A stretch of DNA of 64,000 bases from Cepaea nemoralis. Lineage: Eukaryota; Mollusca; Gastropoda; Stylommatophora; Helicidae. Shown piece by piece: positions 19,946 through 32,061 of the stretch; the first letter of the stretch is position 1, and every line of letters begins with the position of its first letter. The notes beneath the pieces were generated by a model. The model was not told where the DNA came from. It worked only from the letters and a program-made list of their open reading frames with translations, and did not search any database. The stretch lies in contig JACEFZ010014552.1 of the NCBI GenBank assembly GCA_014155875.1, positions 51,001-115,000 on the forward strand. Direction: 5' to 3'. The position numbers and the translations under genes were made by a program.

Positions 19946-22900
19946 TCGTGCAATGTCTTCTTGCCTGTTCGCATATTAAGTTTTCTTGCCTGTTTGCTTA
20001 ATATGATTTTTACCTGTTCGCATATTAAGTTTTCTTACCTGTTTGCTTAATATTCTTCCTGCCTGTTCGTATAATAGGTTTCTTGCCTGTTCGTGTAATG
20101 CTTGTTTTTTCTTTTTGCTTCATCCCGTAACATGTTTTCTTCCCTGTTCACGAAATGTTTTCTTGCCTCTTCGTATAATATGCTTTCTTGCCTGTTCGTG
20201 TATTATGTTTTCTTGCCTGTTCACGTAATATGTTTTCTTGCTCGCTCGTGTAATATGTTTTCTTGCTCGCTCGTGTAATATGTTTTCTTGCTCGCTCGTG
20301 TAATATGTTTTCTTGCTCGCTCGTGTAATATGTTTTCTTGCTCGTTCGTGTAATATGTTTTCTTGCTCGCTCGTGTAATATGTTTTCTTGCTCGCTCGTG
20401 TAATATGTTTTCTTGCTCGCTCGTGTAATATGTTTTCTTGCTCGCTCGTGTAATATGTTTTCTTGCTCGCTCGTGTAATATGTTTTCTTGCTCGCTCGTG
20501 TAATATGTTTTCTTGCTCGCTCGTGTAATATGTTTTCTTGCTCGCTCGTGTAATATGTTTTCTTGCTCGCTCGTGTAATATGTTTTCTTGCTCGTTCGTG
20601 TAATATGTTTTCTTGCTCGCTCGTGTAATATGTTTTCTTGCTCGCTCGTGTAATATGTTTTCTTGCTCGCTCGTGTAATATGTTTTCTTGCTCGCTCGTG
20701 TAATATGTTTTCTTGCTCGCTCGTGTAATATGTTTTCTTGCTCGCTCGTGTAATATGTTTTCTTGCTCGCTCGTGTAATATGTTTCTTGCTCGCTCGTGT
20801 AATATGTTTTCTTGCTCGTTCGTGTAATATGTTTTCTTGCTCGCTCGTGTAATATGTTTTCTTGCTCGCTCGTGTAATATGTTTTCTTGCTCGCTCGTGT
20901 AATATGTTTTCTTGCTCGCTCGTGTAATATGTTTTCTTGCTCGCTCGTGTAATATGTTTTCTTGCTCGCTCGTGTAATATGTTTTCTTGCTCGCTCGTGT
21001 AATATGTTTTCTTGCTCGCTCGTGTAATATGTTTTCTTGCTCGCTCGTGTAATATGTTTTCTTGCTCGTTCGTGTAATATGTTTTCTTGCTCGCTCGTGT
21101 AATATGTTTTCTTGCTCGCTCGTGTAATATGTTTTCTTGCTCGCTCGTGTAATATGTTTTCTTGCTCGCTCGTGTAATATGTTTTCTTGCTCGCTCGTGT
21201 AATATGTTTTCTTGCTCGCTCGTGTAATATGTTTTCTTGCTCGCTCGTGTAATATGTTTTCTTGCTCGCTCGTGTAATATGTTTTCTTGCTCGCTCGTGT
21301 AATATGTTTTCTTGCTCGCTCGTGTAATATGTTTTCTTGCTCGCTCGTGTAATATGTTTTCTTGCTCGCTCGTGTAATATGTTTTCTTGCTCGCTCGTGT
21401 AATATGTTTTCTTGCTCGCTCGTGTAATATGTTTTCTTGCTCGCTCGTGTAATATGTTTTCTTGCTCGCTCGTGTAATATGTTTTCTTGCTCGCTCGTGT
21501 AATATGTTTTCTTGCTCGCTCGTGTAATATGTTTTCTTGCTCGTTCGTGTAATATGTTTTCTTGCCTGTTAACGTAATATGTTTTCTTGCTCGCTCGTGT
21601 AATATGTTTTCTTGCTCGTTCGTGTAATATGTTTTCTTGCTCGCTCGTGTAATATGTTTTCTTGCTCGCTCGTGTAATATGTTTTCTTGCTCGCTCGTGT
21701 AATATGTTTTCTTGCTCGCTCGTGTAATATGTTTTCTTGCTCGCTCGTGTAATATGTTTTCTTGCTCGCTCGTGTAATATGTTTTCTTGCTCGCTCGTGT
21801 AATATGTTTTCTTGCCTCTTCGTGTAATACGTTGTCTTGCCTCTTCGTTTAATTTTTCTTTTTTATTTGCCTCTTCTCATAATATGTTTTCCTGCCTGTT
21901 CGTGTAATATGTTTTCTTGCCTGTTCACGTAATATGTTTTCTTGCTCGCTCGTGTAATATGTTTTCTTGCTCGCTCGTGTAATATGTTTTCTTGCTCGCT
22001 CGTGTAATATGTTTTCTTGCTCGCTCGTGTAATATGTTTTCTTGCTCGCTCGTGTAATATGTTTTCTTGCTCGCTCGTGTAATATGTTTTCTTGCTCGCT
22101 CGTGTAATATGTTTTCTTGCTCGCTCGTGTAATATGTTTTCTTGCTCGCTCGTGTAATATGTTTTCTTGCTCGCTCGTGTAATATGTTTTCTTGCTCGCT
22201 CGTGTAATATGTTTTCTTGCTCGCTTGTGTAATATGTTTTCTTGCTCGCTCGTGTAATATGTTTTCTTGCTCGCTCGTGTAATATGTTTTCTTGCTCGCT
22301 CGTGTAATATGTTTTCTTGCTCGCTCGTGTAATATGTTTTCTTGCTCGTCGTGTAATATGTTTTCTTGCTCCTCGTGTAATATGTTTTCTTCTCGCTCGT
22401 GTAATATTTTTCTTGCTTCGTGTAATATGTTTTTCTTGCTCGCTCGTGTAATATGTTTTCTTGCTCGCTCGTGTAATATGCTTTCTTGCTCGCTCGTGTA
22501 ATATGTTTTCTTGCTCGCTCGTGTAATATGTTTTCTTGCTCGCTCGTGTAATATGTTTTCTTCTTCGTGTAATATGTTTTTTGCTCGCTCGTTAATTGTT
22601 TTCTTGCTCGCTCGTTAATTGTTTTTTGCTCGTTCGTTAATATGTTTTCTTGCTCGCTCGTGTAATATGTTTTCTTGCTCGCTCTGTAATATGTTTTCTT
22701 GCTCGCTCGTGTAATATGTTTTCTTGCTCGCTCGTGTAATATGTTTTCTTGCTCGCTCGTGTAATATGTTTTCTTGCTCGCTTCGTGTATATTTTTCTTG
22801 CTCGCTCTGTTAATTTTTTTTCTCGTTGTTAATTGTTTTCTGCTTTCTGTAATATTTTTTTGCTCGCTCGTGTAATATGTTTTTTGCTTTCTGTAATATG

Positions 22901-25900
22901 TTTTCTTGCTCTCGGTTAATTGTTTTCTTGCTCGTCGTGTAATATGTTTTCTTGCTCGTCGTGTAATATGTTTTCTTGCTCGCTCGTGTATATTTTTCTT
23001 GCTCGCTGTGTAATATTTTTTTCTCGCTCGTGTATATGTTTTCTTGCTCGCTTGTAATATGTTTTCTTTCTCGTTCGTGTAATTGTTTTCTTGCCTCTTC
23101 CGTAATATGTTTTCTTGCTCGTTGTAATATGTTTTCTTGCTCGTTTGTAATATGTTTTTTCTCGCTCGTGTAATATGTTTTTTCTCGCTCGTGTAATATG
23201 TTTTCTTGCTCGCTCGTGTAATATGTTTTCTTGCTCGCGTGTAATATGTTTTCTTGCTCGCGTGTAATATGTTTTCTTGCTCGCGTGTAATATGTTTTCT
23301 TGCTCTCGTGTAATATGTTTTCTTGCTCCGTGTAATATGTTTTCTTGCTCGCTCGTGTATATGTTTTCTTGCTCGCGTGTAATATGTTTTTTGCTCCTGT
23401 GTAATATGTTTTCTTCTCGCTCGGTAATATGTTTTCTTCTCGCTCGGTAATATGTTTTCTTCTCGTTCGTTAATATGTTTTCTTCTCCTCGTTAATATGT
23501 TTTTTGCTCGCTGTGTAATATGTTTTTTGCTGCGTGTTAATTGTTTTCTTGCTCGCTCGTGTAATTGTTTTCTTGCTCGCTCGTGTAATATTTTTCTTGC
23601 TCGCTGTGTAATATGTTTTCTTGCTGCTCGTGTAATATGTTTTCTTGCTGCTCGTGTAATATGTTTTCTTGCTCGCTCGTGTAATATGTTTTCTTGCTCG
23701 CTCGTGTAATATGTTTTCTTGCTCGCTCGTGTAATATGTTTTCTTGCTCGCTCGTGTAATATGTTTTCTTGCTCGCTCGTGTAATATGTTTTCTTGCTCG
23801 CTCGTGTAATATGTTTTCTTGCTCGCTCGTGTAATATGTTTTCTTGCTCGCTCGTGTAATATGTTTTCTTGCTCGCTCGTGTAATATGTTTTCTTGCTCG
23901 CTCGTGTAATATGTTTTCTTGCTCGTTCGTGTAATATGTTTTCTTGCCTGTTCACGTAATATGTTTTCTTGCTCGCTCGTGTAATATGTTTTCTTGCTCG
24001 TTCGTGTAATATGTTTTCTTGCTCGCTCGTGTAATATGTTTTCTTGCTCGCTCGTGTAATATGTTTTCTTGCTCGCTCGTGTAATTTTTCTTTTTTATTG
24101 CCTCTGCTCGTGTAATATGTTTTCTTGCTGCTTTGTGTAATATGTTTTCTTGCTCGCTCGTGTAATATGTTTTCTTGCTCGCTCGTGTAATATGTTTTCT
24201 TGCTCGCTCGTGTAATATGTTTTCTTGCTCGCTCGTGTAATATGTTTTCTTGCTCGCTCGTGTAATATGTTTTCTTTACTTGCCTCGTTGTAATATGTTT
24301 TCTTGCTCGCTCGTGTAATATGTTTTCTTGCTCGCTCGTGTAATATGTTTTCTTGCTCGCTCGTGTAATATGTTTTCTTGCTCGCTCGTGTAATATGTTT
24401 TCTTGCTCGCTCGTGTAATATGTTTTCTTGCTCGCTCGTGTAATATGTTTTCTTGCTCGCTCGTGTAATATGTTTTCTTGCTCGCTCGTGTAATATGTTT
24501 TCTTGCTCGCTCGTGTAATATGTTTTCTTGCTCGCTCGTGTAATATGTTTTCTTGCTCGCTCGTGTAATATGTTTTCTTGCTCGCTCGTGTAATATGTTT
24601 TCTTGCTCGCTCGTGTAATATGTTTTCTTGCTCGCTCGTGTAATATGTTTTCTTGCTCGCTCGTGTAATATGTTTTCTTGCTCGCTCGTGTAATATGTTT
24701 TCTTGCTCGCTCGTGTAATATGTTTTCTTGCTCGCTCGTGTAATATGTTTTCTTGCTCGCTCGTGTAATATGTTTTCTTGCTCGCTCGTGTAATATGTTT
24801 TCTTGCTCGCTCGTGTAATATGTTTTCTTGCTCTCGTTTAATTTTTTCTTGCCCCTTCTCATTAATATGTTTTCCTGCCGTTCGTGTAATATGTTTTCTT
24901 GCCTGTTCACGTAATATGTTTCTTGCTCGCTCGTGTAATATGTTTTCTTGCTCGCTTTGTGTAATATGTTTTCTTGCTCGCTCGTGTAATATGTTTTCTT
25001 GCTCGCTCGTGTAATATGTTTTCTTGCCCCGCTCGTGTTTAATTTTTTTTTTTGCCCCTTCTCTGTAATATGTTTTCCTTTCCCCGCTTTGTGTAATATG
25101 TTTTCTTTGCCTGGTTCACGTTTTAAAATGTTTTCTTGCTCGCTCGTGTAATATGTTTTTCTTTTTTTCTCGCTCGTGTAATATGTTTTCTTGCTCGCTC
25201 GTGTAATTGTTTCTTGCTCGCTCGTGTAATATGTTTTCTTGCTCGCTCGTGTAATATGTTTCTTGCTCGCTCGTGTAATATGTTTCTTGCTCGCTCGTGT
25301 AATATGTTTTCTTGCTCGCTCGTTAAATGTTTTCTGCTCCTCGTGTAATATGTTTTCTTGCTCGCTCGTGTAATATGTTTTCTTGCTCGCTCGTGTAATA
25401 TGTTTTCTTGCTCGCTCGTGTAATATGTTTTCTTGCTCGCTCGTGTAATATGTTTTCTTGCTCGCTCGTGTAATATGTTTTCTTGCTCGCTCGTGTAATA
25501 TGTTTTCTTGCTCGCTCGTGTAATATGTTTTCTTGCTCGCTCGTGTAATATGTTTTTCTTGCTCGCTCGTGTAATATGTTTCTTGCTCGTTCGTGTAATA
25601 TGTTTTCTTGCCTGTTCACGTAATATGTTTTCTTGCTCGCTCGTGTAATATGTTTTCTTGCTCGTTCGTGTAATATGTTTTCTTGCTCGCTCGTGTAATA
25701 TGTTTTCTTGCTCGCTCGTGTAATATGTTTTCTTGCCTCTTCGTTTAATTTTTTCTTTTTTATTTGCCTCTTCTCATAATATGTTTTCCTGCCTGTTCGT
25801 GTAATATGTTTTCTTGCCTGTTCACGTAATATGTTTTCTTGCTCGCTCGTGTAATATGTTTTCTTGCTCGCTCGTGTAATATGTTTTCTTGCTCGCTCGT

Positions 25901-26209
25901 GTAATATGTTTTCTTGCTCGCTCGTGTAATATGTTTTCTTGCTCGCTCGTGTAATATGTTTTCTTGCTCGCTCGTGTAATATGTTTTCTTGCTCGCTCGT
26001 GTAATATGTTTTCTTGCTCGCTCGTGTAATATGTTTTCTTGCTCGCTCGTGTAATATGTTTTCTTGCTCGCTCGTGTAATATGTTTTCTTGCCTCTTCGT
26101 GTATACGTTGTCTTGCCTCTCGTTTAATTGTTCTTTTTTATTTGCCTCTTCTCATAATATGTTTTCCTGCCTGTTCACGTCAAGTTTTCTTGCCTGTTCG
26201 TGTAATATG
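19946..26209. repeat. 25-bp satellite array of about 6.3 kb
   Basis: The repeating unit contains TTTTCTTGCTCGCTCGTG followed by TAATATG (25 bp in all), with about 250 units by length. Units in the core are near-identical. Those at the left edge (19946-20220) are diverged, with CCTGTTCG in place of CTCGCTCG. A distinctive marker segment (GCCTCTTCG with TTTAATT, then a T-rich insert, TTGCCTCTTCTCATAATATG, and GCCTGTTCACG) recurs at about 21810-21935, 24835-24920, 25735-25835 and 26090-26185, with degraded versions near 24085 and 25030-25120. Since 25 is not a multiple of three, three units give a 25-residue peptide repeat on the minus strand, which is not a gene. Indel-rich blocks lie at 22340-23650 and about 24830-25350. 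Confidence 0.97.
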
Positions 26210-26294
26210 CGCCTTTGAATATCAGTGTTAGTCCAATTGGACTAAAAAGGAACAAACAGATTCATCCAGCAAGAAATAAACATTAAAGACTGGT

Positions 26295-26712
26295 TTTCAA
26301 GACACAAAAAAGATGTCCTTTGGTATTCTACCATTATCCATTCTCCTAACGTGTCCTATCCCTCTAAGTCTACGAAGACCGAGCATGGAATATATCGTCA
26401 CACAACCTGATCTTTCCAATACTTAAGTATTTGTGATTTTGTCTTGCCAGTTAATACCGAGTATTCTTCGCTGACACAGTATATGAAAGCTGTTTAAACG
26501 TTTCTCTTGGTGTGAGTAGTTGTCCAGGCTTCACTGCCATAAAGAAGAGTACTAAGGACACAGGCTTGACAGACAAGGACTTTTGTTTTGACAGTAAGCG
26601 TCCTATTCTCCCAAACCCTTTTTCTTAACCTGTTCATTGTTGTTGCTGCCTTATCAATCCTGATGTTGATTTCCTGATCTAGGGATAATTTGCTATTTAC
26701 CTCTGATCCTTT
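26295..26712 (-). pseudogene. LINE family A fragment
   Basis: The minus-strand frame has EVNSKLSLDQEINIRIDKAA, TMNRLRKRVWENRTL, VLSTLLYGSEAWTT and then, in broken form, RLRRLRGIGHVRRMDNGRI and PKDIFF. It corresponds to 10890-11285 of the plus-strand copy. Both ends are cut; the active-site part and the zinc finger are missing. Confidence 0.85.
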
Positions 26713-27314
26713 ATATATGGAGGAAACGGAAACTGCCAATAAATGTTCCGTTTACTGCAACTTCCTGTAGAGGACATGCAACTAACTTTAGTTCAACTAT
26801 AAAAAGCGTAAAGGACCCATTTCACACGCCATATTATTAGACATTTGGTGCTTGTGCTAATTTTTTAAAGAAATTGGCGATCCCAGTTTTGAGAAGCCCT
26901 GCTCTGGGGTGATAATGAAGAAAGACATTATATGTTGAGATATCAAATGAACAGCTTCTTAGCCTCGTGACCATCGAGTGCCGATTGATGTAAGAATATT
27001 GATTTGGCACCATATACTAATTTTCCCTTTTGAAACTACCATGTCATGTTTACTAGTTCACACATTGTGTGCTATTACTTATAACGATTCTAATCAGGGC
27101 TATATTGATGCTGCTAATGACAAAAGTTTCAACAACCGAAACGTCGGACAAATGTGTCATGTCTTACAGTCATTATTTAGTATTACGGATCTTAGTCACT
27201 ATTATGTGATTTCTGTTTTAATGTTGATGTTCATCAATGCCCACTTTGTGAATTCGTCTGATGTCCTTGTTAGATTTGGACATATGCTTGACGTTTTTAT
27301 GCAGGATCTACACA
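26713..27314. other. Dispersed-repeat remnant and unclassified sequence
   Basis: 26713-26790 partly matches the 120-bp dispersed repeat (CTTCCTGTAGAGGACATGCA near its end), followed by a GTAAAGGACCC piece also found in the SINE tail at 15725. The open frame at 26978-27352 (124 residues) has no domain I know and runs into a mariner terminal repeat. Confidence 0.45.
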
Positions 27315-27427
27315 TACAAGGGGAAGTCTTTAGCCTGACCATGAAGAAGTAGGCGGAGAAAATTGAAATTTGGCACGGTGCTTATTCATTTTCAATGTAG
27401 CCACCACCTGAATTTATGCATCTCTGC

Positions 27428-28974
27428 CATCCATGCATCATGTGCCATGCCGGAAAGCGTGGGCGGTCATGACTTGCCATTTCACACGATCACCAGAGTC
27501 GGATCAGCTCGGTGTTCCTGTCTCGACTATGCCATGTGGCCAAGCAATCCCGGTATTTACTTCTCGGTCTTCCCCTTGGTCTGTTCCCTTCGATTTTGCC
27601 AGTTGTCACCAAGATCTCCAATTCATTTCTTCTCATAACATGTCCAAAACATTCTGACTGTCTACGTCTAATTTCTCTAATCAATTTACGATTTTAATTT
27701 GTTTCCTGTAGTACTTGATCATTTGTATTTCTGTCTGTCCAGTGGAATCTTTGCATTCTCCTCAGAAACCACATTTCTACAGTCATCAGATGTTTTTCAG
27801 CTTGACTGCTCATTGTCCAAGTTTCACATCCATACAAAAGTACAGGCTCTATGTAGCACCTCAACACTCTTTTTCTCGTTTCAATTGACATCTTTTTATT
27901 GGTCAGTATGTTTTTCATCTTGCTAAAGGCTACTTTCGCCATGGCGATTCTTGTTATATCTTTAAAGGCATCTCCCATCAGATATTATGACTGTTCCGAG
28001 ATAATTGTATGGAGTCACTTGTTGAAGAATATTCCCATTTACTTGTATATTACATTGTGGTGATTATTTCTTCCTAGTGACGACTATAATCTGTGTCTTT
28101 TTACAATTTAATTCTAACCCCAGTTGTTCACTGTGTGCAACAACCAGCATCTACTAATTGTTGCAGATCCTGCTCATTGTCTGCAATCAATACTGTATCA
28201 TCAGCATATATAATGTTATTGATGTTTCGTCCTCCAATAATGATCCATTTATATCTTCTATATTTCTGAAAATATTTTCACTGTATAGGGAAAAAAGATA
28301 TGGAGACATTACACATCCCTGTCTCACACCTCTCTTAATAGGCTGATATTGTCCTACTTCATTATCAATCCTTATGGCAGCTTGTTGTTTCCAATATATG
28401 TTTTTAATAAGTCTAATGTCTTTCCCATCAATTTGTAGGTCTGCAAGCATATCTACCATGTTGACATGTCTTACTCTATCGAAAGCCTTTGTGTAGTCAA
28501 TAAAGCAAAGATGTATATCTTTGTTTACTTCTATAGAACGTTCAATAACTGATCGCAGCATATACACAGCATTTACTGTACCATTTTCTTCTACAAACCC
28601 CCATTGTTCTTCCCCTCTTTCAGGCTGTATTTTCTTTCTTACTCTTTGCATGATAAATCGTAGTAAAATCTTCGTGATGTGACTCATTATACTTATTTAT
28701 AATTGTTCTATGTTGATCACATTCCAAGGCTCCTGATTTCTTTGGGATTGCAATAAATACTGAATTACATAATTCAGAAGGTATATCTCCGGTATCATAT
28801 AATGTGTTCAGCAGTCTGGTGACTTGATCTTTTCCATATTCGTCTAAAGCTAAATTTCTGTTGTGATGTTATCTAAACCGGGGGTCTTGCATGCTTTCAT
28901 ATGTTTAAGAACATTTCGAACCTCCATCTTCAAAATTGGCGGTCCTTCATTATTGAATAGAATATGATAGTGAC
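27428..28974 (-). pseudogene. LINE family B copy nested in the mariner element
   Basis: On minus, from the 5' side, the translation has ALDEYGKDQVTRLLNTLYDT and SELCNSVFIAIPKKSGALEC, then (28687-28187) MSHITKILLRFIMQRVRKKI, WGFVEENGTVNAVYMLRSVI, LCFIDYTKAFDRVRHVNMVD and GVRQGCVMSPYLFSLYSE. Motif A is intact; motif C (YADD) is disrupted near 28195. The thumb and C-terminus follow at 27978-27490 (KMKNILTNKKMSIETRKRVL, LLYGCETWTMSSQAEKHLMT and FGHVMRRNELE). A 9-bp direct repeat CATCTCTGC (27419-27427 and 28975-28983) brackets it. This is a 5'-truncated copy inserted by target-primed reverse transcription. Confidence 0.9.
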
Positions 28975-29049
28975 CATCTCTGCGTGACTTTGAAAAGACC
29001 TTCAGAATAAAACAACCTATTTTTTTTAACTAAACCAGTTATCACAAAC

Positions 29050-29990
29050 CAGTATGACGTCTTCGCCACTGACAAAATGATTTTCCTTTCAGCTGGTTTT
29101 TAAGATTTGAGAAAAGAAAAGAGTCTGATGGAGCCAAATCTGGAGAATATGGTGGGTGTGGAAGAATTTCAATATTCAAATCGTTGGCAGTTTGCAGCAC
29201 AAGCCGCGCCTTATGGGAGGCGCGTTGTCTTGAAGCAAAGGCGTACGCGCTATCCCTCGTTTTCTGGTCACAGCCTTTCTTAGTTTGATAAGGAGATCCG
29301 CATAGTACTGCCCATTAATCTGTTGCCATGAAGCATGTAATCTTTCAATATGACACCTTTGATGTCCAGTCAGCATCATTTTTCTTGCAGATTTTTGTGC
29401 TCTTGGCTTGACATGTGTTGGCGAGCCCAGGGTTTTCCACTGCATGCTTGTAAGTTTGGATTCTGGGTCATAATGGTGAATCCAAGTCTCATCAACCCTC
29501 ACCATGATTTTCGACCTCCACATGTTGAGCACCTGGCCACAGTAATCAACCCGTGTTTGTTTCTGTTCACATGTCAGCAGGCGCGGGACCCAGCGGGCAC
29601 AAACTTTTCTCATGTTCAGTCTGGTATGTAAACTTCTAAAAACTGTACCCTTACTCAGTTTTGCTGATCCCGATATCTCTGCAATTGTCATTTTCCTATC
29701 CTGTTCTATGATTTTCTTCACTTTTGCAGCATTTGCATCATTGCACTCTGAGAACGGTCGTCCTGATCTTGGCAGATCAGCAACTTGGGAACGGCTACAC
29801 TTAAACTGCAAACATCAATTTTTTACAGAAGCATACGAAGACAGACTTCCTCAAACATTGACTCCATCTCCCTGTGTATTTCTGTAGGTGTTTTTCCCTG
29901 TAACATCAAGAATTTTATCACAACCCTGGCGTCTGATTTCTCCATTGTTCTGACAAACCGTCGTATGTGCAGATCTGGTCAATATGGTGT
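29050..29990 (-). pseudogene. Mariner transposase (relic)
   Basis: On minus the N-terminal helix-turn-helix region (RVVIKFLMLQGKTPTEIHRE) lies at about 29950-29870, a frame change follows, and then 29811-29176 has DLPRSGRPFSE, MTIAEISGSAKLSKGTVFRS, the first Asp in RVDETWIHHYDPE, SPTHVKPRAQKSARKMM, and the second Asp in LLQDNAPP. A further frame change leads to ILPHPPYSPDLAPSD, with the third Asp, at about 29130-29090. The DDD triad residues can all be seen, but frameshifts and stops separate them. The order and motifs are those of the mariner family, SETMAR-like. Confidence 0.88.
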
Positions 29991-30133
29991 GTTGTGCCAT
30001 GCACCATATTGGGAAAACAAGTTGAGGAGGGAAATTCATAATTCACATGTCCATTACAAATTGAATGAGATATACATGTGCCAAATTTCAATTTTCTCCG
30101 CCTACTCCTTCATGGTTAGGCTAAAGACTTGTA

Positions 30134-31378
30134 CTTTAGTGCTTTATTATATATTGTCGTATCATTTGCAGTCAACACTTGTCTTATATGTCATATACAA
30201 ATACCTCGCATATCGTGATAGTGGGGTCCATTACTGTTTGACGTAGCGCAGAACTCTCATCGGACACCGTAAATGGTACAAATTGCTGTGATGATAGTCT
30301 TGGGGAAGGGGGGGGTGTGAAGACGAAAGGGATCACTGTTTCGAATTGGAGCTGCAAAAGTATTACTATTCCAAAGAATATAGTACGGTTTGAAGTAAAG
30401 CTGTGACTTATTTGTAATCCGTCTGGTGAAATTATAAATCAATATAGATCGAATAACACATTTATAACATTCATGTATGTTTATTGTGGTTTTTATTGAC
30501 TCAGAACAATGTTTTCCTGTTGTGAGTTTGAGCAATGAAGACACGAACAATATACTGCACAATTTATTGCCTGCCAAAGGATTCATAACTCGTACAGCGG
30601 GATTTAGGAGAATTGATAAGGACATCGACTGATATTGTCAATAGTACGGTTGGACGCCTAGTTGGACGCCTGGTCTCTCGCCTGCGGTGTGAGAATAGAT
30701 TGGCCACCTATTCCTCCGCGCATTCAGGCCTACAAATTATAATGGCTGTATCAAACCCATAGCAGGAAAATGCTTTGGGACAAATTATTTTATTTATTGT
30801 TTAAAGGATTCGTTACGCTACTTTATTTTATGTTGAACGTTTCCCCCCTGTAGTATGCACATAACGAGATACAGCTAAATATAGCAGGATATACATATGT
30901 GCGATGTATTGTTTGTGTATACATTATTCAAATTTGTATAATGTTTTATGTTGTTTGCTTCATGCGTCATGACGCAAGAATATGTACACTTGATCGTTAT
31001 ACATTCAAATATGCTCTGTTAATATAACAAAGACATTTTATTACCCACCGCGATCCAAGATAACCGCTATCACGTGATATGTTATGCAACGAGAGGTTCA
31101 AGAGAAGGTCCTAACAACCACGAAGATCCGGGGTGTTAGAAACACATGTGGACCGAGGAAGAAAGTGTTAGGTACTTTCCCAGAGTGGCGCGGAAGACAG
31201 ATAATGGTTGAACTTATCAAAAGCACAGAATAACTCTTTGTGGAGGAGATTGGTCGTATGATTAGGCACACAGTGTTGATGATATTGCGATCATAACTAA
31301 ACTGTACAAACGTAGGACTATTACAGAACCACGCATATTTGTATTTACCTTGATTTATATTTTACTATCTAGTATATA
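30134..31378. other. Unclassified sequence
   Basis: No gene or known repeat is recognised. A direct 12-bp slip TTGGACGCCT occurs twice near 30650-30675. A GC-richer stretch at 30640-30720 stands out from its AT-rich surroundings, but I cannot name it. Confidence 0.4.
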
Positions 31379-31640
31379 GGAGGTAGAGCAATTGTTAGCA
31401 CGCAAAACCCCCCCCCCCCCCCCCCCCCCCGTTTAATGGTTATGTGTTCGAATTCCCATTGTAACTGGAATTGTTTTTTTATTTGACCTTGTGCGCAGCC
31501 TAAAATGGGTAGTATGAAATGTTGTTTGAAGTAAACGACCCATGGAGGGCCGATAATTTTATAAATGAGTAGTGTGAAATGTTATGGGAAGCAAAGGCAC
31601 CCATTGATTGCCGATTATTTTATAAATATCTGGGGCTATC
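31379..31640 (+). mobile_element. tRNA-derived SINE with duplicated tail
   Basis: The head has an A-box-like GGTAGAGCAATTGTTAGCAC, a poly-C expansion (31408-31430) and a B-box TGTTCGAATTCCC. Downstream a segment of about 60 bp (from GGGTAGTATGAAATG to GATAATTTTATAAAT) is repeated once in diverged form (about 31505-31565 and 31566-31628). Confidence 0.6.
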
Positions 31641-31654
31641 ACCATGTACTCAGT

Positions 31655-32061
31655 CACATAAATAAACACACATAGTATTGTATTGCGCTCACAGAAGGAG
31701 AAGAAAGAAGTAGTGACTAGAGGACGAACTGGACAACATAAAATTTGAAAGCTATAGTTACCGACCGGGGTTCGAACCTGTCACCTCCAAATGGCGACAG
31801 CACCTGACTGCAGGAACACGTGTCTAGTTGGTCTTGCGCCGAATTACACTTGTTCCTGCAGTGAGGCGCTGTCGCCATTTGAAGGTGACAGGTTCGAATC
31901 CCGGTCGGTAACTATAGCTTACAAATTGTGTGTTGTCTAGTGCGTCCTCTAGTCTCTACTTCTGTCTTCTCCTTCTGTGGGCGCCAAACAATACTGCATG
32001 TGTTTATTTATGTGACTGTTTCAGTGGCCTCAACTGATTCCCAAACTGATTTCTGTGTAAT
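31655..32061. mobile_element. Foldback element with tRNA-like B-boxes
   Basis: Two arms of about 170-180 bp (about 31651-31830 and 31845-32018) are inverted copies of each other with a very short spacer. Each arm carries the sequence around GGTTCGAA, a pol III B-box, followed by CCCGGTCGGTAACTATA in the right arm. A 14-bp direct repeat ACCATGTACTCAGT flanks the element (31641-31654 and 32062-32075). The transcript would form one long hairpin. The target duplication length suggests insertion through LINE machinery rather than by a DNA transposase. Confidence 0.75.

Larger units (their letters stand above)
27317..30131 (-). mobile_element. Mariner-type DNA transposon, interrupted by a LINE
   Basis: Inverted terminal repeats of about 55-60 bp lie at 27317-27376 and 30078-30131. 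The shared core is GTCTTTAGCCTRACCATGAA, then AGTAGGCGGAGAAAATTGAA and ATTTGGCAC. TA dinucleotides flank both (27315-27316 and 30132-30133), as expected for mariner. The left end has an extra 6 bp. Subtracting the nested LINE and its duplicated site leaves about 1.26 kb, the normal size of a mariner element. The transposase lies on minus inside it. Confidence 0.85.

Noticed and set aside
23470..25619. Minus-strand repetitive protein frames with HERARKHITR repeats (up to 271 residues)
   Set aside because: Three 25-bp satellite units make a 25-residue peptide period. The frame is set by the satellite and breaks wherever units have indels.
19946..26209. CRISPR-like direct repeats
   Set aside because: The units are contiguous with no unique spacers, there are no cas genes, and the DNA is eukaryotic.
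26978..27352. 124-residue plus-strand frame
   Set aside because: No known domain, and its 3' end is mariner terminal repeat, so it is probably a chance frame.
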